A DNA stretch of 64,000 bases from assembly GCA_022414725.1 (NCBI GenBank), contig CM039463.1, forward strand, positions 77,719,333 through 77,783,332. The letters are read 5' to 3'. The translations under genes were made by a program, and so were the position numbers. The notes under the pieces are model-generated. The model was not told where the DNA came from and made no database searches. It worked only from the letters and a program-made list of their open reading frames with translations. Shown one piece after another: positions 33,899-47,332 of this stretch (its first letter is position 1; the number at the start of each line of letters is the position of its first letter). The stretch is from Microglena sp. YARC. Its lineage: Eukaryota > Chlorophyta > Chlorophyceae > Chlamydomonadales > Chlamydomonadaceae.

Positions 33899-34880
33899 TG
33901 GGGGGGGGGGGGGTATGGGTGCTGGTGGTGCTGGTGCTGTCGCATTATTTGGATGTGGTGTGTGTGTAAGGTGGGGGTACGGTTGGTTGGGGTGGGTGGG
34001 GTATAGATCGTGCTGGTGCTTGTTGGGGTGTGGTGGGTGGAAGGGTAATCGGGTGGTGGTGTGTGTGGTGTGGAGGGGGGGGGGGGGGGGGGGCTAATAG
34101 CACCAATGGACAAGTCTGGTCTTTAGTAGAAGGAAACCCCAGTTCCACTCCATGGCATGTTCTGTGGGTATGAGAACAAACTCTTGTACAAGTACCTATT
34201 TTTCTTAAATTCCAGTTTTTCCCCTCACCCCACCCCACCCACCTCAAACTTTTGAAGGCCACCATGTACTTTATCCCTACTGGGCATCCGTAACTGGGCC
34301 AAAAAAAAAAAAAAAATTCTGTCATCCTCTCAAACAAGCTAACAACATTTTGGGGCATGGGGTCAGCCCTTTTTCTTGCCCCCCCTCGGCACCAGTAACT
34401 AAAGGTTTCACATCTTAAGATCCTAACTACTTCAGCCCACTAGCTACTTGTCTCCCTCGCACTCACCACGCTCACTAGCTACACCCCCTGCTGGTCGTCC
34501 TCAGGCCTGTGCTCCCCTCACCAGAGAAGTTTGCGGTCGGAACCAGGGTTGACTCGCAAGTGGTTAAACAATGCAGCCTCGAGTCGATATCACTTTTACA
34601 GGAGTCCCTTGGTGCACTGCTAGACACACATCGATGGGAAACTCGCGCACACGGTGGCGTCGGATCCGGGCTTTGGAAGCTTGCCGATCTGGCTTGCGTG
34701 CTTGGTGACCCTTAAAACAGCTGGGACCAACCGTTTGAACGGTACACCAGCTAGACCAACTTGGTGTCCGGGGCCGGCCAAAAGTCCTAACCAACCGACC
34801 TGGGACAACTGGTACACCTGCATGACTCTTTGAGAGCAAGGTAGGTTGACTACAACAGCTTTGCCTAGCGCCAAGCACCC
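31258..34880. other. Intergenic region between divergent genes
   Basis: It should hold the promoter of the minus-strand ten-exon gene. 31,390-32,790 is conspicuously free of tandem repeats and has balanced base composition, but no long ORF or recognised motif. 32,830-34,330 has G-runs (33,290-33,318, 34,074-34,093), a (GT)n microsatellite (33,820-33,897) and a poly-A run (34,302-34,316). 34,500-34,880 is again unique. I recognise no gene in it. Confidence 0.5.
33700..34095. repeat. (GT)n microsatellite and G-rich low complexity
   Basis: (GT)n at 33,820-33,897, flanked by GGTGGG and GGGGGG tracts. Cys/Val or Thr/His/Pro frames across it are artefacts. Confidence 0.9.
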
Positions 34881-34881
34881 C

Positions 34882-35231
34882 TACATGGCCGGTTGCCGAA
34901 GATGCGATCGATCTGGTAACGAATGGTTCGGAAGAGATGACTGATGAGGGCGATGAGGAGGGCAGTACAAGCAGCTCCACAGCTAACAGATGATAACTCT
35001 GCCCAACGAGGAAGGGAAAATCAACGCCATCAAAGAAGAAAAAGGTGCAGTTGTGCGGTGGAAGCCGTTGATTCGTCCAAGCAATCTCCTCGTCCATCTC
35101 CATCTTAAACGATCTATTCGTGCGCTGCAGAAGAAGAAGAAGAGAAAGCTTCTGCCGGTGGCAAACCACCGATGCTAATGCCCCTGCGGGAGAACACGCA
35201 TGGGCCAACGAAAGCAGCAGGCCTGACAGAG
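34882..35231 (+). CDS. Possible acidic exon just before the scaffold gap, frame broken
   Basis: Plus-strand segments look coding: VAEDAIDLVTNGSEEMTDEG in one frame, then after stops EEEEEKASAGGKPPML up to HGPTKAAGLTE, followed by a strong donor GAG|GTAAGT at 35,231. The pieces are not in one frame, so either indels (common around this gap) or short introns intervene. It may be an early exon of the plus-strand gene to the right. No family is recognised. Confidence 0.3.
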
Positions 35232-35333
35232 GTAAGTAGCGGCATTCATTCCCAAACTCCGTACCCTCAGTGCCTTCATTAGATTGACACTACCTTCGCA
35301 CCCACCCACCACGCCCCCAACTCGCCATGCATC

Positions 35334-36333
35334 NNNNNNNNNNNNNNNNNNNNNNNNNNNNNNNNNNNNNNNNNNNNNNNNNNNNNNNNNNNNNNNNNNN
35401 NNNNNNNNNNNNNNNNNNNNNNNNNNNNNNNNNNNNNNNNNNNNNNNNNNNNNNNNNNNNNNNNNNNNNNNNNNNNNNNNNNNNNNNNNNNNNNNNNNNN
35501 NNNNNNNNNNNNNNNNNNNNNNNNNNNNNNNNNNNNNNNNNNNNNNNNNNNNNNNNNNNNNNNNNNNNNNNNNNNNNNNNNNNNNNNNNNNNNNNNNNNN
35601 NNNNNNNNNNNNNNNNNNNNNNNNNNNNNNNNNNNNNNNNNNNNNNNNNNNNNNNNNNNNNNNNNNNNNNNNNNNNNNNNNNNNNNNNNNNNNNNNNNNN
35701 NNNNNNNNNNNNNNNNNNNNNNNNNNNNNNNNNNNNNNNNNNNNNNNNNNNNNNNNNNNNNNNNNNNNNNNNNNNNNNNNNNNNNNNNNNNNNNNNNNNN
35801 NNNNNNNNNNNNNNNNNNNNNNNNNNNNNNNNNNNNNNNNNNNNNNNNNNNNNNNNNNNNNNNNNNNNNNNNNNNNNNNNNNNNNNNNNNNNNNNNNNNN
35901 NNNNNNNNNNNNNNNNNNNNNNNNNNNNNNNNNNNNNNNNNNNNNNNNNNNNNNNNNNNNNNNNNNNNNNNNNNNNNNNNNNNNNNNNNNNNNNNNNNNN
36001 NNNNNNNNNNNNNNNNNNNNNNNNNNNNNNNNNNNNNNNNNNNNNNNNNNNNNNNNNNNNNNNNNNNNNNNNNNNNNNNNNNNNNNNNNNNNNNNNNNNN
36101 NNNNNNNNNNNNNNNNNNNNNNNNNNNNNNNNNNNNNNNNNNNNNNNNNNNNNNNNNNNNNNNNNNNNNNNNNNNNNNNNNNNNNNNNNNNNNNNNNNNN
36201 NNNNNNNNNNNNNNNNNNNNNNNNNNNNNNNNNNNNNNNNNNNNNNNNNNNNNNNNNNNNNNNNNNNNNNNNNNNNNNNNNNNNNNNNNNNNNNNNNNNN
36301 NNNNNNNNNNNNNNNNNNNNNNNNNNNNNNNNN
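35334..36333. other. Scaffold gap of exactly 1,000 N
   Basis: A run of 1,000 undetermined bases, a conventional placeholder, so its true size is unknown. All ORFs spanning it are artefacts. Confidence 1.
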
Positions 36334-36769
36334 ACCACAGAGAGAGATAACCCTACCCTGCGCACGGTCGTTTCAACAACTCACCCATACTTTTCTTAGC
36401 CGTGATGGATGCGCCTCAGCCCTGCCAATAATTAGCACACTTATGCAAATACAAAATAACAAACGTCCTACGCCACCCCTCCTGCAGCTGTATGGATGCC
36501 CTCTGACTCAATGAAATTACAAAGCCATACAATTATAAAATACCACCCTATCCTACCACCTGTCCAACAAACCATCTCTCTTCTTCTCAGCTGATGGAAT
36601 GCCTCGCTGCCTAAGAATTAAACCAACTATAAATGACAAAACACAAAAACCTACCTATCTTCCCTCATACAGCTGATGGGGTGCCTTCTTGACCAACATT
36701 ACAAAACCGTACTTACAAATACACCACGCCTATTACCCACCTGTCCTTGACATATATTTTTTCTTGCAG

Positions 36770-36850
36770 CTATGGATGCCTCCTGACCAACCGAATCTGT
36801 GACCTCAGTCGATCTCTTCGCAAAACACATCGATGACGACGGAGCTAGCG
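36770..36850 (+). CDS. Probable small exon with four upstream echoes
   Basis: The exon is bounded by TTCTTGCAG and AGCG|GTAAGA and codes ESVTSVDLFAKHIDDDGAS in the frame that fits the next exon; an in-frame TGA near its start is probably an indel effect. Four upstream copies of its start (GCTGATGGATGCC type, each after a CAG or TAG) lie near 36,405, 36,485, 36,597 and 36,672, the echo pattern seen in the other genes. It is likely part of the plus-strand gene ending in the SAPS domain. Confidence 0.4.
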
Positions 36851-37209
36851 GTAAGATTTTCTTGCAACACTGCCTTTGGTGTGGTGGACTTTGCCATCTG
36901 TAAGCTTTCTGTTGTGTGTGTGTATGTATGTGTTGTGAGGGGGGGAGGGGGGGGGGGGGTGGGGGGGGGGGGGGGGCAAGGAATAAAAATCCCATACCGC
37001 ATCTTCGGATATGGATAGAAGAAGCCACAAGCACATGTCGATAACCATCAAAATCATGTTGCGTATGCGCCAAGGGGGCCGAGATACGGGGGGGGGGGGT
37101 CCAATTTATTTGTACTACCACGTGTGTGCACTCCTTGCAGCATGGAATGGTGACGCGGTCAAAAAAGTGATTATGGAAACAATGGCTTACCTTGACACAC
37201 AGTTAAATT

Positions 37210-38402
37210 AACACCTATGTAAATAAAATCCACAATCTGGTTGACTGGCGCCCCCCAGAAGCTCATTCTCCCTGCCACCTGCGGGTCAGACCCCATTCAC
37301 AGAGAATAGCTGCACACACTGGATGGGCTGAAAAATGATATGGCGAACAATAGGCTGACCTTCCAACACAGTTCAATTAAAACCTAGGTAAATAATCCAC
37401 TCCATGGGTATGACTGGCGCCCCACAGCTCATCTCCCTGCACCTGCGGGGCACCCCATTCACAGAGAATTAGCCCTGCACACCTGGATGGCTGAAAAGGC
37501 CATTCTCTATTTGTAATATTCAACTTCACTCATGCTTGCCACCGCTCACCTGCTCACAGGCAATTCGCCATCGCCCTACTTAGCCTGACTGGAGCCTACA
37601 GCTTATCTTCTCTTAGACGCTCCGGGGCACTGACCCCTTTCCAGAGAATGGCCTACACTACTGGATGGATGAGCTTGAAACATACCATAATCTCATTTCA
37701 TCATTTTGTTAACTTCAACTTAACTCGTGCTATGCCACCCACCACTCAGGCAATCGCCATCGCCCCTACTTAGCCTGACTGAGCCCACACGCTTATCTCT
37801 CTAGACCTCTGGGGAAACCCCTTTACAGAGATGGGCTGAACATAGCCTGGAAGGGGTTGGCATAAGGCCATCGTGCATCATTTCATCATTTGTTTAACTT
37901 CACTTCACTTAACTCGTGCTATGCCACCCACCCGCTCTAGCAGGCAATCGCCATCGCCGCTACTTAGCTGACTGGCGCCCCAAGTAATCTTCTAGACGCT
38001 CCGGGGAAAACTCCTTAACAGCAGACCTGGGCTGAACATATTGGAAGGGGTGCATAAGGCCATCTCTCATTTCATCATTTGTTTAGCTTCAATTCAACCT
38101 TAACTCGGTGTATGCCATCCCAAACCGCTCACAGGCAATCGCCATTCGCCCTACTTAGCTGACGGAGCCGCAAACAGCTTAATTCTCTTAGACCTCCGGG
38201 GAAACTCCTTAAGAGAATGGGCTGAACATACTGGAAGGGGAGTGCATAGGCATCTCTCATTTCACATTTGGTTTAACTTCAACCTTCAATTAACTCGTGC
38301 TATGCCACCCCCCGCCCACAGTGCAATCGCATTGCCTACTTATGCATGATGGCGCCCACAGCTAATCTTCTCTAGACCTCCGGGGAAACCCCTTTAAAAC
38401 AG
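37210..38402 (+). repeat. Acceptor-side echo array of the 38.4-kb exon
   Basis: About six units of ~180 bp contain AGACCTCCGGGGAAACCCCT, an acceptor CAG, then AGAATGGGCTGAACATACTG (exon start), and GCCATCTCTCATTTCATCAT and AGGCAATCGCCATCGCC in the spacer. Many 1-2-bp indels separate the copies. Confidence 0.8.
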
Positions 38403-38654
38403 AGAGAGATGGGCTGAACATTACTGGAAAGGGGTGCAAAAGGTCAGGAAGCACTTGGTGCTGAAGACAGGGGCTTACACAGAGGAGGAGGAGGAGAGTA
38501 AAGAAGATGCCAAGGCCAAGGATGCGGGCAAAACTGGCCGCCGGGATGTTGGTGTCAGAAATACTTCCAGTCTGGGAATGAAGAGATGGAGAGAGAGGTG
38601 GCGGAAGCTGATGAGAAGAAGCAGATCACCGATGTGAATGCTATCTGGGACCAG
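38403..38654 (+). CDS. Exon coding a Lys/Glu-rich segment, likely SAPS gene
   Basis: It starts after AAAACAG (or 2 bases later, AG|AGATGGGCTGAAC) and ends GACCAG|GTACGG. It reads VRKHLVLKTGAYTEEEEESK in one frame and KYFQSGNEEMEREVAEADEK to VNAIWDQ in another, so one or more indels lie between. Two donor-side echoes follow at about 38,725-38,835 and 38,885-39,000 (GAGAAGAAGCAG...AATGCTATCT). The last codon phase fits the exon at 44,072. Charged, helical; no family recognised by itself. Confidence 0.45.
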
Positions 38655-39002
38655 GTACGGACATTGTAGCGTGTGGTCTGTGTCAGGGGTTGTTTCAGCG
38701 ACAAGGGCCGATTGTTATAAGAAATACTTTCAGCCCTGGGATGATGAGTTGGAGAGGGGGGTGGGGCGGAAGCTGATGAGAAGAAGCAGGTCAACGGATT
38801 GCTGAATGCTATCTGGGACCAGGTATGGACATTGTAGCGTGTGGTCTGTGTCAGGGTTGTTCAGCGGCAAGGGCCGATGTTATAGAAATACTTCCAGCCT
38901 GGGAATGATGAGTTGGAGAGGGAGGTAGCGGAAGCTGCTGAGAAGAAGCAAGATCAATGGTGATGTGAATGCTATCTTGGAGGTGACCAAGGTAACGGAC
39001 AT

Positions 39003-39300
39003 AGAATTTGGTTACATAGCTTCAGGCAGCAATTTGGGCATGCTTCGCCGAGATTCGGCACGGGAATATATAAAATTACCAGGGGAAATCTAGGACCAGG
39101 TACGGACAATTAGAACTTGAAATTTTTGTTAGGGCATAGCTTCAGCCAGTAATTTGGCTGTTTGCAGCCTCAGCCAGTATAAATAAATTTGCCCCGGGGA
39201 AATCTAGGACCACAGGTGCTTGAACTTGAAACTTGGACACATAGCTTCAGCCAAGCAATGTTGGCTGCTTGTTCGTTTCTGGCAGTAAAATATTATATAC
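39003..39300 (+). repeat. Three tandem family B repeat ends
   Basis: Three copies of (A)ACTTGAAACTTGG-ACATAGCTTCAGCCA-GCAATTTGGCTGCTTG-like sequence (39,003-39,060; 39,115-39,190; 39,235-39,300). AGCCA...TGGCT can form a small hairpin. Other copies are at 9,823-9,900, 13,425-13,495, 54,440-54,505, 56,255-56,322 and 56,385-56,435. It is probably the 3' end of a LINE or SINE with a (CAAGTT)n tail. Confidence 0.6.
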
Positions 39301-39363
39301 GGCAGTGCGTCGCACTGGGGTCAAACTGAGTTGCTCAATTTGGGAACCCGCGTCACATGGCGC

Positions 39364-39604
39364 AAAACAAGTTCCTAGCAAGCGTCGCAGCGTCGCAAGC
39401 GACGCGGAAGAATTGGCTTGAGTGTGTTGGCAACGAGAACGAAAGGTGGCAACGATGGAGCTGACAGAAGCGAGTTAGTTACGCGACCGGTTGGGCTGAC
39501 GTGTCAGGCTTCAATCATCTATTTTTTCGGTCGGACAGACAAATGGGAGAAATGGGTAAACATAGGGGGCTCCCGTAGGTTGAAAGAGAGGGCTCCGCCA
39601 AAAA
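39364..39604 (+). repeat. Dispersed repeat family A, copy 3
   Basis: AAGCGACGCGGAAGAATTGG to GAGGGCTCCGCCAAAAAC, closest to copy 2, with a few small insertions. Confidence 0.7.
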
Positions 39605-40019
39605 CAGAGACATACCAGGGATATTTAGGATGAGGAGAGGATGATGATGGAGCCGATGAGGATGATATTTTTCTTATTCCGCGCAATTTTTGCCAAAAAC
39701 GGGGTCTCGTATTCTGATCGAATATATTACGAAAAAAAATATGCGCTGAAAGCTGAACATACCAGGTCTATTTTTAGTTAACCGCTTCATATAGCGATCG
39801 CTAGTTTTTGACCCCATTTTGGTGAAAGTATCGCTATGAAAAAGGGAAACAACAAGTTGTATAGCCTTAAATGGCTATAAAAAGCTTTAAAAGCTATAAA
39901 AAGCACTCAAATGCTGGTTCCGGGAGGAGGCCCAAAACCATTAAGCTAGAAAAAACCACTCTCAGATTTTTTTTTAAAAAAGTGTCAAACCATGGTCCCC
40001 TTATTTTGGAATCCAGTAG

Positions 40020-43000
40020 GGCAACCTGGATAATGCAACCATCATTGTCGTTGTCATCATCACCCACAACATCCCCCTCTTCCCACCACATCATCAGCAT
40101 CATCACCACATGCAGCATCTGCATCACTGTCCTTTGTCTTCATCACCGTCACACCACCACACTATCATCATCATCATCACCAATCACAAGACATCAAAAT
40201 TTTTCTTGTAATCATCATCACAATCGCGTGCACAGGACCACATCATCCAGGCATCATCACCTCCATCATCACTGTCTTTGTCATCATCACCATCACCACC
40301 ACCATCATCATCACTGTCCTTGTCATCATCACCCCCACCTCCCCCCTCTACATCATCACCACCACCATCATCATATTTTCTTGTAATCATCACCACAATC
40401 ATGCACAGGAATCACATCAGCTTGTCACCACCATCATATCATCACTGTCGCTTGTCTTCATCACCATCATTTATCATCCAACCATCATCATCAGTTCCGC
40501 CTTGTCCCCCCCCCCCCCCGCCCTCCACATCATCATCACACCATCATTATCCTCACCAAAACCATCATCATTTTCTTGTCGTACGTCACCCGACAACCGT
40601 GCACAGGAACCACATCATCACAGCTCATCACTCCATCATCACTGTCTTTGTCATCATCACCATCACCACCACCATATCATCACTATCCTTGTCATCAATC
40701 ACCCCCTCCCCCCCTCCACATCATCACCAGGACCCACCATCAACATCATTTTCTTTGTAATCACCCACCAGACAATCATGCACAGAATCAACATTCAGCA
40801 TTGTACAGCTCCCATCATCATTCATACTGTCCTTGTCTTCATTCACCATCATTATCACCACATCATGCATCATCGCCTTGTCCCCCCCTCCCCCCCCCCC
40901 CCCCCCAGCCCCCCTCCACATCATCATCATCATCACCACATCATTATGCCTCACACCACACATCATCATTTTCCTTGTGTCGTCACCACAACCGTGCACA
41001 GGAATCGACATCAATCGTGCGTCATCGCCACACCATCATCATCACTGTCAGTGTCAATCATAAACCATCATCACCACAACTGTGAACAGGAATCAATTTC
41101 ATCAGCATCAGCATCATCACTATCAACATCATCATCATTAGCATCAGCATCAGCACCATCATCATAATCATAATCATAATCATCATAATTGCCCTTGTCA
41201 TCATCACCACAACCGTGCACATCAATCACATCCCTGCCCCGATGCTGCACCTGCACAACCTGGCCTCCACACCACACCATCATTATCACCCCACCACCCA
41301 CACCATCATTTTCATAGCCACCACCATCATTATCACCACCACCACCACCGTCATTATCACCACCACCACCACCATCATTATCACCACTACCACCATCATT
41401 ATCACCACCACCACCACCATTATCACCAGCATGCAGCTTGACCACCTACTCCACTACCCACCCACCTGACCCCCCTCTTACCTCTTTAACCCTAGGTAGA
41501 CTTCCTGCGAGCACAGGATCACATATCTGCCTGATGCTGCACCCCCCCTTCACCACCTGGCCTCCACCACCACCATCCTTATCACCACCACCACCACCAC
41601 CACCATCATTATTACCACCATGCAGCTTGACTACCTACTCCACTTCACACCCACCCGATCCACCCTCTTTACTCCACTACACACCCACCTGATCTGATCC
41701 ACCCACCTGACCTAATCCCCCCTCTTTTCCCCAGGTGGCCTCCTGCGTGCACAGGAATCACATCCCCTGCCCTTATGCTGCACCACCACCACCACCATCA
41801 TTATTACCACCATGCAGCTTGACCACCTACTCCTCTACCCACCTACCTGACCCACCCTCTTAACTCCACTACACCTGATCCCCCTCCCCTCCCTCCTCCC
41901 CCCTGACCCCCCCCCCCCCTCCCCCTCCCTCCTCCCCCCCGGCCTTTTTACCCCAGGTGGCTTCCTGCGTGCACAGGATCATATCCCAGCCCTGATGCGT
42001 GCACCGGCACCTGTACAACCACCACCACCACCATCTTTATCACCACTACCATGCAGGCTTGACCACCTACTCCACTACCCACCCACACTGATCCCCCCCT
42101 CCTTTTCACCCCAAGTGCTCCTGCGTGCACAGGAATCACATCCTGCCCTGATGCTGCACCTGCACCACCACCGCCATCCTTACCACCACCACTACCATCA
42201 CCTATCACCGACCATGGCAGCTGACACCACGTGCCACTACCCCACCTGCCTGAACCCTCTTTAGCCTCTTTACCTCTTTACCCAGGTGTCTTCCTGTGTG
42301 CACATGAATCACATCCTGCCTGATGCTGCACCACACACCAATCACCACCATCATTATCACCACCATGCAGCTTGACCACCTACTCCACTATCCACCCACT
42401 GACCCCACCCCCCCCCCCCCACACACACACACACCCCTTCTTTAGCCCAGGTGGCCTCCTGCGTGCACAGGAAATCACATCTCTGCCCCTGGTGCTGCAC
42501 CTGCACCCCACCACCACACCACCATCTTATCACCACCACCACCACAACACGCACCATCATTATCACGACCATGCATTTTGACCACCTACTCCTCTACCCA
42601 CCTACCTGACCACCCTCTTAACTCCACTACCCCACCCACCTACCGGACCCACCCTCTTAACTACACACACCCACCTGATCCCCCTCTCCTCCCTCCTCCC
42701 CCCTCACCCTCTTCCCCCACCCCCCCTTTTTACCCCAGGTGGCTTTCTGCGTGCACAGGAATCATATCCTGCCCTGATGCTGGCACCGGCACCTGCACCT
42801 GCACCACCACTCACGCACCACATCCTTTATCACCACATACCATGCAGCTTGACCACCTACTCCACTACCACCACCTGATCCCCTCCCACCCCTTTTTACC
42901 CCAGGTGGCCTCCTGCGTGCACAGGAATCACATCCCTGCCTGATGCTGCACCACCACCACCAGCATCATTATCATTATCACACCATACAGCTTGAACCAC

Positions 43001-44071
43001 CTTTCCACCACCCACCTACCTGAACCCATCCCTCCACCACCCACCTACTGACCACCTGACCCACCCTCCACCTCCCTCCTCCCCCCCCTTTTTACCAGGT
43101 GGCTTCCTGCGTGCACAGGAAATCACATCCCTGCCCTGATGCTGCACTGACACTCATCAAGATTATCACCATCACCATAATCACCACCATTAACCTACTC
43201 CACGACCCACCACCCTCACCCTACCCCTATTTACCCAGGTGGCCTCCCTGCGTGCACAGGAATCACATCCCTGCCTGATGCTGCACCACCACCACCACCA
43301 CCACCATCATTATCACCACAATGCAGCTTGACCACCTACTCCACTATCCACCCACCTGACCCCCCCCCCCCCCACCCACCCACCCCTTCTTTACCCCAGG
43401 TGGCCTCCTGCGTGCACAGGAATCACATCTTCTGCCCTGGTGCTGCACCTGCACCACGCACCACCACCACCACCAATCCTTATCACCACCACCACCACAC
43501 CACCACCATCATTATCACGACCATGCATTTTGACCACCTACTCCTCTACCCACCTACCTGACCCACCCTCTTAACTCCACTACCCACCCACCTACCGGAC
43601 CCACCCTCTTAACTCCACCAACACCCACCTGATCCCTCCCCCTCCCTCCTCACCCTCACCCCTCTTCCCCCACCCCCCTTTTTACCCCAGGTGGCTTTCT
43701 TGCGTGCACAGGAATCATATCCCTGCCCTGATGCTGCACCGGCACCTGCACCTGCAACCACCACCACACCACCAATCCTTATCACACTACCATGCAGCTT
43801 GAACCACCTACTCCACTACCCACCACCTGATCCCCCCTCCCACCCCTTTTTACCCCAGGTGGCCTCCTGCGTGCACAGGAATCACATCCCTGCCCTGATG
43901 CTGCACCACCACCACCACCATCATTATCATTATCACCACCATACAGCTTGACCACCTTCTCCACCACCCACCTACTGACTCCACCCTCCACACCCCCCCA
44001 CTCTACGCCTGACCCACCTGACCCCCTGCCACCTCGCCTCCCCCCCCCCCCCCCCCCCCTTTTTACCCCAG
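40020..44071 (+). repeat. Acceptor-side echo array of the SAPS exon at 44,072, with (CAT/CAC)n spacers
   Basis: About a dozen well-preserved copies of CCCAGGTGGCCTCCTGCGTG/CACAGGAATCACATCCCTGC/CCTGATGCTGCACC lie near 41,733, 41,955, 42,115, 42,285, 42,450, 42,738, 42,903, 43,097, 43,240, 43,398, 43,690 and 43,858. Further left (40,225-41,500) the copies shrink to ACCGTGCACAGGAATCACAT remnants inside ATCATCACCACC low complexity. Spacers carry ATGCAGCTTGACCACCTACT. Each good copy keeps a polypyrimidine tract and AG acceptor. Confidence 0.9.
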
Positions 44072-47000
44072 GTGGCTTCCTGCCGTGCACAGGAATCACA
44101 TCCCTGCCCTGATGCTGCACCTGCACCACCTGGCCTCCATGATGCAGCAGGAGGCTGAACCTGAGGCTTCTGGTGATGATAGTGATGCCCCCACCCCCAG
44201 TGGGCGCCGGCCCATTGCGAGCGCTTGCCTCAGCCGAGGCCTCCCCACCATTGGGAAGATCTTGGACATGGTGCCGAGGCAGATCACTCTTCAGCACGCC
44301 ACTGTGCCTCATGTGAGTGTAGACCATAGCTGGCTGTGCGTGCAAAGGGGAAGGGTAGGATATGGTGCCGAGGCAAATCACTCTTCCGCACGCCACTACG
44401 CCTCATGTGAGTGGAGGCCATAGCTGGCTGTGGTGCAAGGGGGGAGGCTCTGTGTGGGTAGGTGGGTGTGAGACATGGTGCCGAGGCAGATAACTGTGCA
44501 GCACGCCAGTTTGCCTCATGTGAGTGGAGGCCATAGCTGGCGGTGGTGCAAGGGGGCAGGGTAGGACATGGTGCCGAGGCAGATCACTCTTCAGCACGCG
44601 ACTGTGCCTCATGTGAGTGTAGACCATAGCTGGCTGTGCGTGCAAAGGGGAAGGGTAGGATATGGTGCCGAGGCAAATCACTCTGCAGCACACCACTGTG
44701 CTTCATGTGGGTGGAAGCCATAGCTGGCTGTGGGTACAAGGGTGCAGGGTGTGACGATGCCCCCTGCTGAACCTGAGTGCTGAGTGTGGTAGCCTGATGT
44801 TAGTGGAGGCCGTAGCTGTCTGTGGGTGCAAGGGGGCAAAAAATGCATCGCATTTCCACTGCATGCTGGTAGAGCAATCGCAATGTCGAGTCTCTCGCAT
44901 GGAACGTGGCTGTTCACTGCACAGGATTGCGGAAGCCACTGACGTCAATCTCTTCCACGCATGGGTGAGGCGCAAGGCTAAGACTGATGTGCGATGTTGA
45001 CCAATCAGACCTTAGTAAGTATCGGCAGTATGGTATCATATGATATCATGTCATCATACGATATCATATGATGCCAGCAGTCTGACTAGGCTAAAGTTAT
45101 CATTTACATACAATATCACCCACCTTTTCCAATCTTCAGCAATCTAACCTGCCCACCCCCTACCCCCCTAACCCACTCCACAGAACACGCTAGGCAGCCA
45201 CCGATTGTGGGCCTGTGATTATTGAGCCAACTCTTAGCTATACGTTACGAGGAGATTGACAAACGCCTCCTGCATTCCAAACTCCTCTTTCATCACTGCA
45301 CCCTTCCTTGTCAAATCTTCAGCAATCTAACCTGCCCACCCCCTACCCCACTCCACAGAACACGCTAGGCAGCCACCGATTGTGGGCCTGTGATATTTTG
45401 AGCCAACTCTTAGCTATAGGTGACGAGGAGATTGACAAACGCCTCCTGCATTCCAAACTCCTCCCTCGTCACCGCTACCCACCTTGTCCAATCTTCAGCA
45501 ACCTGCCCACCCCCTACCCCCTACCCCACTCCACAGAACACGCTAGGCAGCCACTGATTGTGGGTTTGTGATATTTTGAGCCGACTGTTAGCTATAGGTT
45601 ACGAGGAGATTGACAAACGCCTCCTGCATTCCAAACTCCTCCTTCATCACTGCTACCCACCTTGTCCAATCTTCAGCAATCTAACCCGCCCACTCCCTAC
45701 CCCACTCCACAGAACACGCTAGGCAGCCACCGATTGTGGGCCTGTGATATTTTGAGCCGACTCTTAGCTATAGGTGACGAGGAGATTGACAAACGCCTCC
45801 TGCATTCCAAACTCCTCCCTCGCCTCCTACTGTTGGCACTCCAGCATCCCCTGAGTAGCGGTCTGCACGCAAGAGCAGTCAAGGTCCTTCAATGCTGTCT
45901 CGAGTCCAAGCAGTGTGCTCAGCTGCTGATACCGATGCTGGCGGAGGCTGGCTGGGGGTTGGAGCTGAAAGAAGATGACGGCACACTGGCCAAGTCGCTG
46001 ACTGAGCAGCTGGTAGATTTGGGTGAGTGGATGGTGATGGGTTGGTGAGTGGATGCTGATGCCGATGCTGGCGGAGGCCGGCTGGGGGTTGGAGCTGAAA
46101 GAAGACGACGGCACACTGGCCAAGTCACTGACTGAGCAGCTTGTAGATTTGGGTGAGTGGATAGTGATGGGTTGGTGAGTGGATGCTGATGCCGATGTTG
46201 GCGGAGGCTGGCTGGGGGTTGGAGCTGAAAGAAGATGACGGCACACTGGCGATATCACTGACCGAGCAGCTCGGGGATTTAGGTGAGTGGATGGTGGTAG
46301 GTAGATTTGGGTGAGTGGACGAGGGTTGGTGGGTGGATGTGTGATGCTGATGCTGGCGGAGGCTGGCTGGGGGATGGAGCTGAAAGAGGCTGACGGCACT
46401 CTGGCGATATCACTGACCGAGCAGCTGGTGGATCTAGGTGAGAGGATGGTGGTGGGTAGATGGGGGTTGGTGGGTGGATGTTGATGCCGATGCTGGCGGA
46501 GGCTGGCTGGGGGATGGAGCTGAAAGAGGCTGACGGCACTCTGGCGATATCACTGACCGAGCAGCTGGTGGATCTAGGTGAGAGGATGGTGGTGGGTAGA
46601 TGAGGGTTGGTGGGTGGATGTTGATGCCGATGCTGGCGGAGGCTGGCTGGGGGATGGAGCTGAAAGAGGCTGACGGCTCACTGGCGATATCACTGACTGA
46701 GCAGCTTGTAGATTTACGTGAGTGGAAGGGTTGGTTGGTGGATGCTGATGCCGATGCTGGCAGAGGCAGGCGGAGGCTGGCTGGGGGTTGGAGCCGAAAG
46801 AGGCTGACGGCACACTGGCGATATCAATGGCCAAGCAGCTGGTAGACTTAGGTGAGTGGATGGGTTGGTAGGTAGATTTGGGTGAGTGGATGGGGGTTGG
46901 TGGGTGGATGTTGATGCCGATGCTGGCGGAGGCTGGCTGGGGGTTGGAGCTGAAAGAGGCTGATGGCACACTGGCCAAGTCGCTTACCGAGCAGCTGGTG

Positions 47001-47281
47001 GATTTAGGTGAGTGGATGGTGGTGGGTAGATTTGGGTGAGTGGATGGGTGTTGGTGGGTGGATGTGATGCCGATGCTGGCGGAGGCTGGCTGGGGGATGG
47101 AGCTGAAAGAGGCTGACGGCTCACTGGCCAAGTTGTGCACCTAGCAGCTGGTGGATGGGTTGGGGGTTGGGGGTGGATGGTGGTGGATGGGTTGGGGGTG
47201 GGTTGGGGGTGGGCGAGGTAGATGGCAAACTAGCCAAGTTGCGCCTTGAGCAGTTTGTATATTTAGGTGGGTGGTGGATGT

Positions 47282-47332
<51 letters not shown>

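Noticed and set aside
34564..35208. 214-codon minus-strand ORF
   Set aside because: No family features, and the opposite strand shows acidic coding-like segments with a strong donor at 35,231.
35175..36514. ORFs of 370-396 codons spanning the gap
   Set aside because: Almost all residues are undetermined because they cross 1,000 N.
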